Source of the DNA: Brasenia schreberi
Taxonomy: Eukaryota; Streptophyta; Magnoliopsida; Nymphaeales; Cabombaceae
Direction: 5' to 3'
DNA length: 64,000 nucleotides
Assembly: GCA_036023115.1 (NCBI GenBank)
Contig: JAYKKT010000089.1
Location: 17,354,501 to 17,418,500, forward strand
Below are positions 33,677 through 46,795 of the stretch, one piece after another; position 1 is the stretch's first letter, and every line of letters starts with the position of its first letter. The notes under the pieces were generated by a model that had not been told where the DNA came from, ran no database searches, and saw nothing but the letters and a program-made list of their open reading frames with translations. Position numbers and translations under genes: made by a program.

Positions 33677-36547
33677 TTAGACTCGGAATAGGAGATCTAA
33701 ATCGTTGGTCTCTTCTAAGGCAGGCTCCAGGGCACCCTTGACCCAGGTGGTCATAGGGGGTGGCTCTGGCGGTATTCTGGGAGTATAGCCGATCCCATAT
33801 CGGCTTGGGTTGGCCCTAGGAAGGATGAGCTCTAGGAGACCCTGGTTTTGTGCCCCTAGACTTTTGTAGTGCGTGTAGCCCATGTTCAACAACATGTTCC
33901 ACGATTTCTTGTTTTTGGAAAATTTTTGATAAAGATCGTGGTCCTAGAACTTGTTGTCGTCCATATTGTGCTCATACGGCTTTTTGTCCAGGGGCTTTGG
34001 AAATAGGGAACGCTTGGGTTTTCCTAGAAGGGTTAGAGTCGGGAGGGGGCCTGCTTTGGGCAGCCCCTTCACACATACAACCTTCCTAGGGTTGTTTAAC
34101 ACGAGCCTTGGTGGCTCAATCACAATTTGCCCCAAGTTAGCCTCACGGGCCTGGGAGATCGATAAACAAGGGGAGTTTATGATTCCCTGAAGCTGTGGGT
34201 GACTCTCACCTAGGATCACTATGACCTAGTCCCTGAAAGGGATCTTGACACACTTGTGGAAGGTGGATGGCACAGCGCACAAGCTGTGTATCCAGGGACT
34301 TCCCAACAACAGGTTATAATGGGAGTGGATGTCCAAGACATGGAACACCCCCGTGTGTGTGATCCCTCCCGTTTCCATCGGGAGTTCGATCGATCCTAAT
34401 GGTCTAGACGCATTCCCATCGTATCCAGTGATAACGATGGGGCTTGGGTTTACTGAAGTCAAGGTGACTCCGATTTGATACGCCACATGAAGTGGAAGGA
34501 TGTTGAGCCCTCCTCCCCCATCGACTAGGCACCTATCTAGAGAGTGGTTATTCAGAACCACCTCGATATGCAGGGCCTGGTTGTGGGACTCGTAGGGTCT
34601 ATCTACATCATCTTCCGAGAAAGTGATGGGCGATTTTGCTCCTAATAAAGCTACTTGGGCAGACAAGGATTCCGGACTTATGTTCGAATCAACTTTGGCC
34701 CTTTCTAGAATTTTCTCTAGCACGAGTCTATGCCTAGGCGAGGTTTGTATAAGCTCTAGGATACACATGTGGATAGGAATCTTTGAAAGGCGGTTTTCGA
34801 AGTCATAAGGATTTAGGATGACTTTATCCTTGTCTGCTTTTGGCAGAACACCAGGGATACATGCTTTTGAGGGGCCAGGTACACTGACCACCTTTTTTGC
34901 ACTTTGTAGGTGCGGCGGTTGATAGATCCTCCCAGATCTAGTCACTTCCCCCACGACCAACCTAGGGTTCGCACTAAATTTGGCTCTAAGAATGAGTTGA
35001 GGAGCACCTTGAAGCTTTAAAACTGGTTTTGCCAGGGATTCAGCTTTTGGTGGTCCCCGGAGGACGACTTGGGTGGGCTTCTTGTACAGTACAAGAGTGG
35101 GCGAACAAGTGGGTCGACCAGACTCTGATTTTTGCACTAGTTCCTTAGAAAAGGTGAGGATACATACCTCCTTTCCTTTCCCACTGCCACTGGCATGTTT
35201 GGGAAAGGGTTTTTTAAAGATAGCTTGAGGTGGCTCAAGTTCCGCAGTGACCTGGAGCCAACCCTCCGCTATCAAGTTCTCAATTTTATTTAAAAGGGAG
35301 CAACAGCGTTTGGTATCATGGCCTTTGAGCCGATGATACTTACAAAATCGATTTAAATACCCCCCTTTGGAAGTGACTCCTTTGGGGATTTCGAGGAGTT
35401 CTATCATACCTTCGGCAAGTAGGAGGTCTAGGACCTTCGACACAGGTTGCCCCAACGGAGTGTACTCCCGTTTTTCAACCAGTTTTTGAAAGGTTCGCTC
35501 CCTTTTATTTTCTAGTTTTTCAAAAATTTTGGAAGTGCTTGCCACGCCTGGATCCACTCAGACATTGGCGATTTTATGGGGCTTTGCCCCTTTGTCCATC
35601 GTGGGTAGCCCGTAAGTGATGGGCTTTTCCAAGAGGGTTTTAGAAACGGCACTTCCTTTCCATAAGTGATCGTATGTCCCTTTTCTCAAATTCGTTTCGA
35701 AAAGGGATGCCTTTTTGATCAACTTATGGAAAGTTGAGATCTCATGGAGCGAGAGAAGGGTTTTTAACTCGCTTTTAAAGTTATCCAGGATGAGCATGAC
35801 TGCGCATCCTTCGGATATGGGCTCTCGCACTTGGCCCAAAAGTGACCTCCATCTTATAATGAAGGCATGTACGTCTTCATTCATGCCTTGCTTCGTATCC
35901 CTTAAGGTATTCAGGGTCGGCGCGAATTCTACGTTGTGTGCAAATCTTTGCATGAAGCATTTCGCTAACTCTTCAAAAGTAGCGAACTGGCTTAAGTCAT
36001 AGGAAGCCAGCCATTTGGCAGTTGTGCCTTTAAGGGATAAAGGGAACCAATACACCCATTTCATCGAGTCCTTTTCCTTCTTATGGGCTCGACGCGAGAA
36101 AAGTTGCAAGTGAGACCTAGGGTCTCCCATGCCATCATACCGATGGAAGTTTGGTATTTCATCGTCACTGTCTGTTTCGTAATCCATGGGAAGGAAATCA
36201 GACAGGGCGTAACTCCTTTTCTCTTTATTCTGCCCTTTCAGCAGCTGCTGTAGGGCTTTACGGTCCTTTTGTGTGAAGGACTCATGGTATTGGTTGCCTT
36301 CCACTATGGAGGCCTCTTTGTGCTTGCGAGGTTTTTCATTTTTTCTTTTGGCCTTTTGTTCACCGTTCGATGAACATGAATCGCCTACTTCAGCCTCTTG
36401 GCTGAGAGCATCAATTTTGGCCTCAAACTCCCTTCTCAGGTCCTCTATCTCATCTAGTTTGATCTTGTTTTTGAAAATCCTCCTAGAGTGAGAACTTGAT
36501 GCGCATGAGCCTTGGCTCGACACTTCACTTGGGTTGGATTTTGACAT
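33677..36547 (-). pseudogene. gag-pro: E3 ORF1: Gag, knuckle, protease, G-patch-like tail, with in-frame stops
   Basis: The true start is the ATG at 36547 (MSKSNPSEVSSQGS), after the acceptor-like ACTTAG. The frame is in phase to TAA at 33677 (957 codons). It has a coiled-coil-like N-terminus, the Gag domain, the knuckle FCKYHRLKGHDTKRC, a protease with LVDGGGGLNIL, and the G-patch-like tail ending LLFRV. In-frame stops lie at 35558 (TGA where other copies have Arg CGG), 34226 (CAG to TAG) and 33944 (CAG to TAG). The last is the same codon that is a stop in E2 (8031). Confidence 0.92.
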
Positions 36548-36666
36548 GTTTTTCAAGCTTTTTCAAAATTTCCTAAGTATAAGCAAAGAAAACAAAGTTA
36601 AAAATGACACCTCTTTGAAAATTTTTCGCAAGCTTCTAGACTTAACTCAATTTTTGAAAGACTCAC

Positions 36667-36684
36667 GTCCCACCGGGCGTGCCA
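36667..36684 (-). other. E3 primer-binding site
   Basis: Minus-strand TGGCACGCCCGGTGGGAC, five bases from the LTR end at 36690; identical to the sites of E2 and E4. Confidence 0.8.
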
Positions 36685-36689
36685 ATCTC

Positions 36690-39600
36690 TGTAGACATGG
36701 AAAACCTCCGCCTCCCTGGTTTCTTAGGCCTGGGGCGAACCTTTTCGTGTGTCTAAGTACTATTTGTATAAACAGGGCGTGCCAGCTAGCTTACCTAAGC
36801 TAGCGAAGATATATTTTAACTTGACTTCTAACGTGGAGACTGTGAGCAAGTGAGCTCTTGTCGTCACAGACCTTCTTGCACTGACGCACAAGGGTCAGTC
36901 TGTACGCTTTAAAAATCGAGTTTAGGGTAGAAAAAGGCCTACGAAAGTGGTTCGAGGTTTTTTTGATTCGGATCTTTTTAGTGCGATTGCAGATTTTAGA
37001 TCATGTGGATTTGCACGTGCCTAAGTCTTTCTTTTTATCCCGTTATGGGCCACCTAGGTGTGTGTTATGAACACTCCACTACATGGGGGAATTTGAGCGG
37101 GAGTACGGGGCTTGCTTCGATGCAATATGCGTCCTAACTCGTTGTATGGCGTAGATGCAATGCAAACTCACGCTACTCCAAAGGGAAAACCCGAATGTAA
37201 AGACAATGCCGAAGGGAAATACATATATAAGGTATATATGGGCCCTTACTCGGGTCTTGCAAATAAGAGCGAAGGCTCAATGTGGGTGCGTGCTTGAATT
37301 GAATGACTTACACACACGACATGAAATAAAACCCAAATATAACTTGCAATATGGCCTTAACTAAGGTCTTGGGAATAAGAGCGGAAGCTCAATGTGTGTG
37401 AGTGCTTGAATTGAAGTACTACACACACAACATAAAATTAAACCCAAATAGTATAGCACGGCCCTTACTTGGGTCTTACAAATAAGAGCGAAGGCTCAAT
37501 GTGTGTGAGTGCTTGAATTGAAGTACTACGCACACAACATGAAATTAAACCCAAATAGTATAACACGGCCCTTACTTGGGTCTTAAAAATAAGAGCGAAG
37601 GCTCAATGTGTGTGAGTGCTTGAATTGAAGTACTATGCACACAACATGAAATTAAACCCAAATAGTATAACACAGCCCTTACTTGGGTCTTACAAATAAG
37701 AGCGAAGGCTCAATGTGTGTGAGTGCTTGAACTAAAGTACTACGCATACAACATGAAATTAAACCCAAATAGTATAACACGACCCTTACTTGGGTCTTAC
37801 AAATAAGAGCGAAGGCTCAATGTGTGTGAGTGCTTGAATTGAAAGACAACACACCCAACTTAAGCAAAAACCTTACATAAGTTAAAGTATATACATATAT
37901 TTATATCCTAGGGGCTGATTAGGCCCATGTGTGTTCAAAATCGTGCACGACTAAGAGAGTGCACGTGTGTGTGGGTGTGCCAAGCCACGTTATTACAAGC
38001 GGGGGGAGACTATGCTCCGTTATTACAACCCCGTATCAAATTGAATTTAAGCAAGTCTACAACTAAGGACCGAGTTAGGCACTTACTTATAGCTGGTCTG
38101 AAGATGCCTTGCTTGAGCGTGGGCTTGGCCTTCGCCTTGGGCTGCAAGAGGGAGCTCCTCGAAGTTGAACGGCAAGGGGAGGTGCTGGCCGGATGCTTTG
38201 GGTGCACGGGAAGGGCGCCTTGAAGGTGGCCGACTGTTATGGAGGGGCCTGCCTTGGCGTGTTGGGCTAAAGTGACTAAGTAGGGTCACTAAGGGAGGGT
38301 GTAGTATTAGGAAGGATGGCACTAAGTGGTAACCTAAGGGAGTACCTAAGGCTGGCCGAGTGGATGTGCTATAGTCGGTTGGAGTGGCCGACTAAGGGAG
38401 ACTTAGTGGTGGCCGGCTGCTAGGGTAGCTATGGGTGTCGTGGATGGGAAGGGAACTAGCTAGGGTATGGGGTAAGGTAGAGTTAGGGGCTGGTAGGAAG
38501 TGGCATGAGCAGGTCTTAGGGAGTTAAGTGGAGTGGCTGGGTGTTGCTAGGGGAAGTAGTTCTAGGCAGGGGATTGAAGTGGCTGAGGTCTGGCTGAATG
38601 GGTTGGATGATGGGTGGCTGGTGTTGGTCGGATGTGGTGGTGGTGTAGGTGGTTGAGAGTGGAGGGGGAGTGAAGAAGAGATAAAATTAGGTTGAGACAC
38701 TAACCGGGTGAAGAGGCGGTGGATGGAAGAGGAGCAGCCGGGTGGTTGAAGGGGATGGTTCGACCGGATGGAAATGGTGGCGACGGGTGGTTGGACGGCT
38801 GGGGTGCGGTGGTGCAGTTGGAGCAAGGTGGTGGACGGCTATGGTGCAGGTGGAAGACTTGGCTGGGAGCGGCTGGGCTGGCTGGGCTCAGTTGGGCTGG
38901 AAAGAGGATGGAAGAAGATGGAAAGCCCACCCCTTGGGGGGGGTTTATATAGGGCTGAAGAGGGTGGTTGGGGCTGGTATTAGGAAGGTGGTAAGGTGGT
39001 CTAGGGGTGGTGGTGTGGTGATAAGGTGGGCTGGTTTTGGGGAGGGGCCAGATATTTTGATACAAGGGGTTTTGGGTAGATGGTGTGCTAGGTTTAGGTG
39101 GGGGGGTTTAGGGGTTTAGGGTTTAGCTAGGTGGGTTGGTTTTGGGGTGAGGTTTAGTGGGGTGGGTTAGGTGATTAGGCTAGGATTAGGTTAGGTTTAG
39201 GGAAATTAAACTAGGTTTAGGGAAGGATTAGGGAAGTGGGTTAGGTGATTAGGTTGGGATTAGGCCGGGATTAGGGAAGTGGGTTAGGTGATTAGGCTAG
39301 GTTTAGGACAGGATTAGGGTAAAAGGCTAGGATTAGTGGTTTTTGGTTAGGATTGGATTAAGGAGCTCCCTTTGCATGACCCATTGGCGTTGTTGCATCA
39401 TGTTGGTGCAGCCCTAGGTTAGGTTTTGGCTAATTACAAGCTTAAACCCACTTTAATTAGACTAACCCACATGATTAACCCCAAACTTGACACACAAGTC
39501 AAGCTTAATTACAAACACACTCTAATCTTATCCTTCCCCACTCTCTCTCATGCCCATAATCCCACGTGAAATTCAAGTGGGCCCCACCTCCATTTATGAG

Positions 39601-40196
39601 AAGGTGATGTGGGCCATGGATATGGATATTGGATTGAATCTCTGGATCCAAATCCAAATCTAAGTCCACACATGGGTTTCGATTGGGATCTGGATATATA
39701 TGGTCCAGATCCAATCCAAATTGAATTCTGACTCCTTCGGGCTGTGTTCGAAACGAACGGTTTGTGCGGGGTCTGACAGCATCAGTACTCCGTCTGCGTT
39801 GGGTCTTCGCCAACATGATCGTCCACCTCTATTTTCGCCTTCCGAAGCTGATTTCAAGTAATGTTTTGATGATAACAGAGTCTTGGACGTTTGAGATCCT
39901 GGGGGTGGATTCAATATGAGAGTTGCTGTGCCGGGCTCGACTGGTGGTCCGCTTCCGGGCTCTCTTTAGCTTTTCTGGTCCTGTCTTGATTAGGCCAAGT
40001 TGCTTCGGGGTTTCAAAAACATGTTTTAAAAGGTTTTTAAAACCATATTATGCATTTTTGAAATATAAAGTTCAAAACATATGTACAGGGTTGCTTGGAA
40101 GGCTCTTGGGTTTCCAGACTCAAAATGTCCCTTTGGGGCTGCTTTTATAAAAACCAGGTTGGTTCGAGAAATTCATGGGATTTCGGGGTGTTTACA
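36690..40196 (-). repeat. E3 5' LTR (3507 bp)
   Basis: Partner of 25197-28732, with scattered differences and a slightly different repeat array (37285-37850). The minus-strand leader from the TATA box (38951) to the donor-like GTAAGT (38086) has a single ATG (near 38504) in about 860 nt. A first donor-like CCG/GTTAGT lies at 38704. Confidence 0.93.
38944..38951 (-). promoter_or_regulatory. TATA box of E3 5' LTR
   Basis: Minus-strand TATATAAA, followed by a C-run as in all LTRs of this set. The matching site in the 3' LTR is near 27490. Confidence 0.5.
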
Positions 40197-40201
40197 ACCG
40201 T

Positions 40202-42777
40202 AAAGCCCTATAGCAGCTGCTGAAAGGGCAAAATAAAGAGAAAAGGGGTTACACCCTATCTGATTTCCTTCCCATGGATTACGAAACAGACTGTGACAAT
40301 GAAATACCGAACTTCCATCGGTATGATGGCATGGGAGACCCTAGGTCTCACTTGCAACTTTTCTCGCGTCGAGCCCATAAGAAGAAAAAGGACTCGATGA
40401 AATGGTTGTATTGGTTCCCTTTATCCCTTAAAGGCACAGTTGCCAAATGGCTGGCTTCCTATGATTTAAGCCAGTTCACTACTTTCGAAGAGTTAGCGAA
40501 CTGCTTCATGCAAAGATTTGCACATAACGTAGAAGTCACGTCGACTTTAAACACTTTAAGGGATACGAAGCAAGGCATGAACGAAGACGTACATGCCTTC
40601 ATTATTCGATGGAGGTCCCTTTTGGGCCAAGTGCGAGAGCCAATATCCAAAGGAAGCGCAATCATGCTCATCCTGGATAATTTTAAAAGCAAGCTAAAGA
40701 CCCTTCTCTCGCTCCATGAATTCTCAACTTTCCATAAGTTGATCAAAAAAGCATCCCTTTTCGAAACAAACTTGAAAAAGGGGATATACGATCATTTATG
40801 GAAAGGAAGTGCCATTTCCAAAACCCGCTTGGAAAAGCCCATCACTTATGGGCTACCCACGATGGACAAAGAGGCAAAGCCCCATAAAATCGCCAATGTC
40901 CGGGTGGATCCAGGTTTGGCGGGCACTTCCAAGAATTTTGAAAAATTAGAAAACAAAAGGGAGAGAAATTTTCAAAAACCTATTGAAAAATGGGAGTACA
41001 CACCGCTGGGGCAACCTGTGTCAGAGGTCCTAGACCTCCTACTTGCCCAAGGCATGATTGAACTTCCCGAAATCCCCGAGGGAGTCACCTCCAAAGGGGG
41101 ATATTTAAACCGTTTTTGCAAGTATCATCGGCTCAAAGGCCATGATACAAAGCGTTGTTTCTCCCTTTTAAACAAAATCGAGAACTTGATAGCGGAGGGC
41201 CGGCTCCAGGTTATTTTGGAACCTGAGCCAACTCAAGCTATCTTTAAAGAACCCTTTTCCAAGCATGCCAATAGCAGTGGGAAAGGAAAGGAGGTATGTA
41301 CCCTCATCTTTTCGAAAAGTCTAGCGTAATCGTCAGAGTCTGGTCGACCCACTTGTGCGTATACTCTTGTACTTTACAAGAAGCTTGCCCAAGTCATTAT
41401 CCGGGGACCACCAAGAGCTAAATCCTCGGCTAAACCAGTTTTAAAACTTCAAGGTGCTCCTAAACTCTTAATTAGAGCCAATTCAAGTGCAAACCCTAGG
41501 TTGGTCGTGGGGGAAGTGACTAGATCTGGGAGGATCTATCAACCCCCGCACCTACAAAGTGCTAAAAAGGTAGTCAGTGTGCCTAGCCCCTCAAAACATG
41601 TATTCCTAGAGTTCTACCAAAAGCAGACAATGGGAAAGTCGTTCTAAACCCTTATGATTTCGAAAACCATCTTTCAAAGATTCCTATCCACATGTCCATC
41701 CTAGAGCTTATACAAACTTCGCCTAGGCATAGACTTGTGCTAGAGAAAATTCTAGAAAGAGCTAAGATTAGTTCGAACATAAGTCCGGAATCCCTGTCTG
41801 ACCAAGTGGCATTAATAGGAGCAAAATCGCCCATCACTTTCTCGGAAGATGATGTAGATAGACCCTACGAGTCCCATAACCAGGCCCTGCATATCGAGGT
41901 GGTTCTGAATAACCACTCTCTGGATAGGTGCCTAGTCGATGGGGGAGGAGGGCTCAACATCCTTCAACTTCATGTAGCGTACCAAATCGGAGTCACCTTG
42001 ACTTCTGTAAACCCAAGCCCCATCGTTATCACTGGATACGATGGGAATGCGTCTAGACCTTTAGGATCGATCGAACTCCCGATGGAAACGGGAGGGATCA
42101 CACACACGGGGGTGTTCCATGTCTTGGACATCCACCCCCATTATAACCTATTGCTGGGAAGGCCCTGGATACACAGCTTGTGTGCTGTGCCGTCCACCTT
42201 CCACAGGTGTGTCAAGATCCCTTTCAGGGACCGAGTCTTGGTGATCCTAGGTGAGAGTCACCCTCAGCTTCAGGGGATCATAAACTCCCCTTGTTTGTCG
42301 AGTTCCTAGGCCCATGAGGCTAACCTGGGGCAAACCATGGTCGAGCCACCAAGGCTCGTGTTAAACAACCCTAGGAAGGTTGTGTATGTGAAGGGGCCGC
42401 CCAAAGCAGGCCCCCTCCCATTCCTAACCCTTCTAGGAAGACCCAAACGTCCTTTATTTCCAAAACCCCTGGACAAAAAGCCATACGAGCACGATATGGA
42501 CGACAACAAGTTCCAGGACCACGATTTATACTCTAATTTTTCAAAAAATAAAAAATCATGGAACATGCTATTGAATATGGTCTACACGCCCTATAAAAGT
42601 CTAGGGGCACAAAACCAGGGTCTCTTAGAGCCCATCCTTCCTAGGGCCAACCCAAGCCGATACGGGATCGGCTATACTCCCAAAATACTGCCAGAGCCAC
42701 CCCTTGTGACCACCTGGGTCAAGGGTGCCCTGGAGCCTACCCTAGAAGAGACCTACGATTTAGACCTCTTATTCTGA
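40202..42777 (+). pseudogene. gag-pro: E1 ORF1, main part: Gag, knuckle, protease, G-patch-like tail (broken)
   Basis: Continues 24909-25196 in frame. The Gag domain (WFPLSLKGTVAKWLASYDL), knuckle (FCKYHRLKGHDTKRC), linker, protease (LVDGGGGLNIL, LLGRPWIH) and G-patch-like segment (NMVYTPYKSLGAQNQG, RYGIGY) are all readable. Stops occur at 40211 (CAG to TAG), 41326 (CAA to TAA), 42307 (CAG to TAG) and 42775 (TGA, two codons before the ORF1 stop of the sister copies). A lost base near 41604 shifts the frame until about 41640. At the codon that is TAG in E2 and E3, E1 has CAG. Confidence 0.9.
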
Positions 42778-42808
42778 GTCTAACCCGTAGTGTTTTCCCT
42801 TTGTAGGT

Positions 42809-45800
42809 ATGATGGGAGATCCCTTTCATAAAAATACAAAAACACTTGAAAAACTTGAAATCGAAAAAATCGAAAAAGGGCAAAAACCAAAAACAATGGA
42901 AAATCAAAAACTCGAAAAATAGAGTGGTTTGTATAGTTCCTAAAGTTCTTGTTTTGCAAAAACCCAAAAAAATCGAAAATCTACAAAATACCAAAAAGAT
43001 TTTGTACATAGTTGCTCCTGGTAAGATGTTGGAAAAAGATTCGAAAGGAACGTCGTCTGTATAGCCAGACCAAAAATTTCGAAATCAATAGAAAATCCAA
43101 GTACAAAACCAGGTTTTTTAAAAACTCACGCATCAAATTCCCTCGGGTCTATAACCCACGAGAATGATCGAAACCCAAAAGTGGATCCCCTTGAGGAAGA
43201 TCCCACTTCTGAGCTCCTAGAATTTCATAAAATTCTCGATTTTGAAAGACCTTCCAATTCAGTAGGAGGAGATTTCATAGAAGTAAACCTAGGGAGTGAT
43301 TCCAATCCCAAACTCATCAAGATAGGCGCATGTTTGCATGAACGTGAAAGATCAGCATTCATTGCATTTCTACGAACCTATTTAGATGTGTTTGCATGGA
43401 CGTATGAAGACATGCCGGGCATAGACCCCGGCATTGTCGAACATCGTCTTCCCTTAGATGCGGATGTAAAACCCATAAAGCAGAAGCTTAGGAAAATACA
43501 CCCGAATGTACACACGCAAGTCAAAGAGGGTTTAGAAGACCTGTTAAAAGCTGGATTTATAAAACCTATTGCGTATTCTGATTGGTTGTCAAACATCATT
43601 GTAGTTCGAAAAGCCAATGGGAAAATTCGAATATGCATCGATTTCAAAAACCTGAATAAAGCCACTCCAAAGGATAACTATCCTTTACCAAACATAGATT
43701 TGATAGTCGATATTATTGCAAATAATGAAATGTTTTCATTTATGGATGGTTATTCAGGCTATAATCAAATTAAATTAAGTCTGTGAGATCAGGGTAAGAC
43801 CGCATTCACAACCCCATGGGGCACGTACTGCTATACAGTCATGTCCTTAGGTTTGAAAAATGCCGACGCGACATACCAGAGAGCCATGACTATGATCTTC
43901 CATAATCAGATTCATGAGCTCGTAGAAGTGTATGTAGATGATCTCTTGGCGAAATCCAAAACCCGAGGCACTCATATCGAATGTTTGCAAAAGATTTTCG
44001 AAAGGCTTAGGCTTTACAAAGTAAAGCTAAACCCTCAAAAATGTATATTCGAGGTAGAGTCTGGAAAGCTTCTAGGCTTTATGGTAAGCCAAAGGGGTAT
44101 AGAAGTCGACCCCTCTAAGTGTCGAGCCATCATAGACATGGCTCCACCCTCCAATCTCACCCAAATTCGTAGCCTCCAAGGTCGATTACAGTCCGTTCAC
44201 CGATTTATATCAAATCTGGCGACTAGATGGGAACCCTTCAACAAACTATTGAGAAAGGGCACGAAATTTTTATGGGATGACGACTGCCAAAGGTCCTTCG
44301 AGAGACTAAAGGCATACTTGGTTAATCTCGCCGTTTTGAATCCTCCAAAACAAGGAAAACCGCTTTTACTTTACATTTCTGTGCATGCAAATGCTTTGGG
44401 AGCCCTATTGGCTCAATACGAGGATGACACCCATAAGGAGTACACCATCTACTATATTTTGAAAACTCTCTTGGCTTACGAATGAAATTATCAAGCCATG
44501 GAAAAGACGTGCTTGGCCCTAGTTTGGGCCTGCCAGAAATTCAGACACTATTTTCTAGATCATGAGATCTGGATAGTGTCCAAGCTTGATCCAATCAAGC
44601 ACTTGTTCGAAAAACCCATTCTTATGAGTAGATTGGGAAAATGGCAACTCCTTCTAATGGAGTATGACCTGAAATACCATCACCAGATCTCCATTAAACG
44701 GCAAGCCCTAGCAGACTACGTGGCTGAGTTCCCCCTGGAGGACGCATATCCCACACTTGATGAAATGCCTGACGAAGGCATATTACAAAACCATTTCCAA
44801 AACCACGTTTTGGCAAACATTTTCGAAAACCAAGTATGGAAGATGCACTTCGATGGGGCACGAAACCAACGAGGGGCTGGTGCTGGGGTCATCCTCATCT
44901 CCCCTGAAAAGAATGAGATTCCCATAGCAATCCGCCTAGATTTCGAATGTTCCAACAACATAGCTGAGTATGAAGCACTCATACAAGGCTTAAGGATTTC
45001 GAAAACTCTAGGGGCATCATGCATCGAGGTCTTTAGAGATTCGCTCCTTGTTATAAACCAGGTTTTGAAAATTTGGCAAGTACGTAACGAAAAACTACTT
45101 CCATATCACGAGTTGGCCACTCGATTGGTTGAGTCCTTCCAATCGTGTAAACTCACACACGTAGGAAGAGAGGACAATGGCATTGCCGATGCCCTCTCCT
45201 CCTTGGATTCAGCCCTAAAGGTCGATCCCATTTCAGGGACCCGATCTTTAGAAATATGGCATGTGCCCAACCCAGCCACACACGATTTGGATATTTGTCA
45301 AAATCACCCAGAGTCTGTTGAAAAACCTTGGTTTTATGACATCATACATTTTCTAGAAAATGGGAGATTCGCGAGGATGCCACGTCCAAAGATAAGGCAT
45401 TCATCCGTAAAATTTCGACCCGATACACCATTCTGGGTGGGGTTCTATACAAGAAAAGTTTTACCAGCATCCTACTTAGGTGTATCGATCTAGAGGAGGC
45501 TAGGATAGTGATGCATGAGTTCCACGATGGAGAATGTGGAGGTCATGTTAATGCCAACATGATGGCAATGAAAATACTTAGAGCGGGCTACTTTTGGTCC
45601 ACCCTGAAAAAGGATTGTCACGATCATGTTAGGAAGTGTCATCCATGTCAAGTGCATGGGCACGCCATTCATATCCCCTCATCTGCATTACATTCCGCGG
45701 TCAGCCCCTGGCCATTCACCATGTGGGCGTTTGACATCATAGGCCCTATATTTCCAAAAGCTTCGAATGGGCATCGATTCATTTTAGCAGCCACTGAGTA

Positions 45801-46575
45801 TTTCTCCAAGTGGGTGGAAGCCATTTCCCTGACCAACGTACTGGGGCAACATGTGGTGGCTTTCATTAGGAGGAATATCTTGGCTCGATTCGGGGTTCCA
45901 CGAGACCTTGTGTCTGATAATGGCACCCCATTCAAGAATGAGCGGATGGTTAAGTTGTGCAACACGTATGGCATAACTCACCACTTCTCTTCGCCCTACT
46001 ACCCTCAAGGCAACGGCCAAGCCGAAGCCACAAATAAGACTCTCATTAGCATAATTGAGAAGACTTTAGAAAAGGGTAGGACGTGGCACAAGAAGCTGGA
46101 TGAAGCCTTATGGGCTTATAGGACTTCCATCCGGACTCCCACGAATGCCACACCATTCGAATTGGTCTATGGCACAAATGCCATTCTTCCCATTCATACT
46201 CAATTGCATTCATTCCATACATCCATTGCACTCGACCTCCCCCTAGAGACGCTTCAGCATGCTAGGATGGCCGAACTAGATTTGCTAGATGAGAGGCGAC
46301 TCCTTGCTATGGATCATGCTCGTGCATACCGGCAAAGGATAGCCCGACACTATGGCAAACACATGAGACCTCGCCACTTTGAAGAGGGAGATCTAGTTTT
46401 GAAAATCATCCACTATCGTGGCCCACATCCACTTGAAAAGTGGCACCCCAAGTGGGATGGACCCTATGTTGTACGTGCAACCACCATGAACAACTCGTAT
46501 TGGTTGATCGATGTAGAAGGTAGGAATTTAGCAGATCCTATCAATATCCAATACTTAAAGAAGTATTATGTGTAG
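42809..46575 (+). pseudogene. pol: E1 ORF2: RT, dual RNase H, integrase (broken)
   Basis: The ATG at 42809 follows the same acceptor-like block as in E2 and E3. An extra A near 42915 shifts the frame until about 43060. RT is complete with VYVDDLL. Both RNase H domains are present: the gypsy one without its first Asp (YISVHANALGAL), the archaeal-type one with HFDGARNQ, AEYEAL, DSLLV and ADALSS. Integrase has DIIGP, SDNGT, QAEATNK and the GPY/F-like tail, ending TAG at 46573. Stops at 43784 and 44483 are CGA to TGA. A one-base loss near 45370 shifts the frame before the integrase zinc-finger part. Confidence 0.92.
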
Positions 46576-46795
46576 GATTTGGGTTAAATTCCAATTTTCA
46601 AAAACTTTAGGGATAGCTGCTTTGAGACTGAGGAAATAAGGTTCAAAGGCAAAATCGTGTGACCTTGAGTAAGAGAATTCGCACTTGTGAAAGAGTGGAG
46701 TCTTCCAAATCGTGGTTATATTTCAAAATCCTTCTTCTTACAAAGAAAGGCCTAGTTCAATATAGCAAGATACTTGCAAGTAGTACGTGCTATTT
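46576..46795 (+). other. E1 3' noncoding tail, part 1
   Basis: Matches the start of the E2 tail at 15220. It is interrupted by E4 after TATTT (46791-46795) and resumes at 56738. Confidence 0.8.

Larger units (their letters stand above)
25197..40196 (-). mobile_element. E3: full-length Tat/Ogre-like element in E1 gag
   Basis: The target copy ACCGT lies at 25192-25196 and 40197-40201. LTRs are 25197-28732 (3' LTR, 3536 bp) and 36690-40196 (5' LTR, 3507 bp), and the internal region is 7957 bp. On the minus strand the order is LTR, primer-binding site, ORF1, ORF2, noncoding tail, LTR. Both ORFs keep their frame from end to end, but at least eleven in-frame stops break them. The stops that could be compared are consistent with C-to-T or G-to-A changes. 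Confidence 0.95.
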
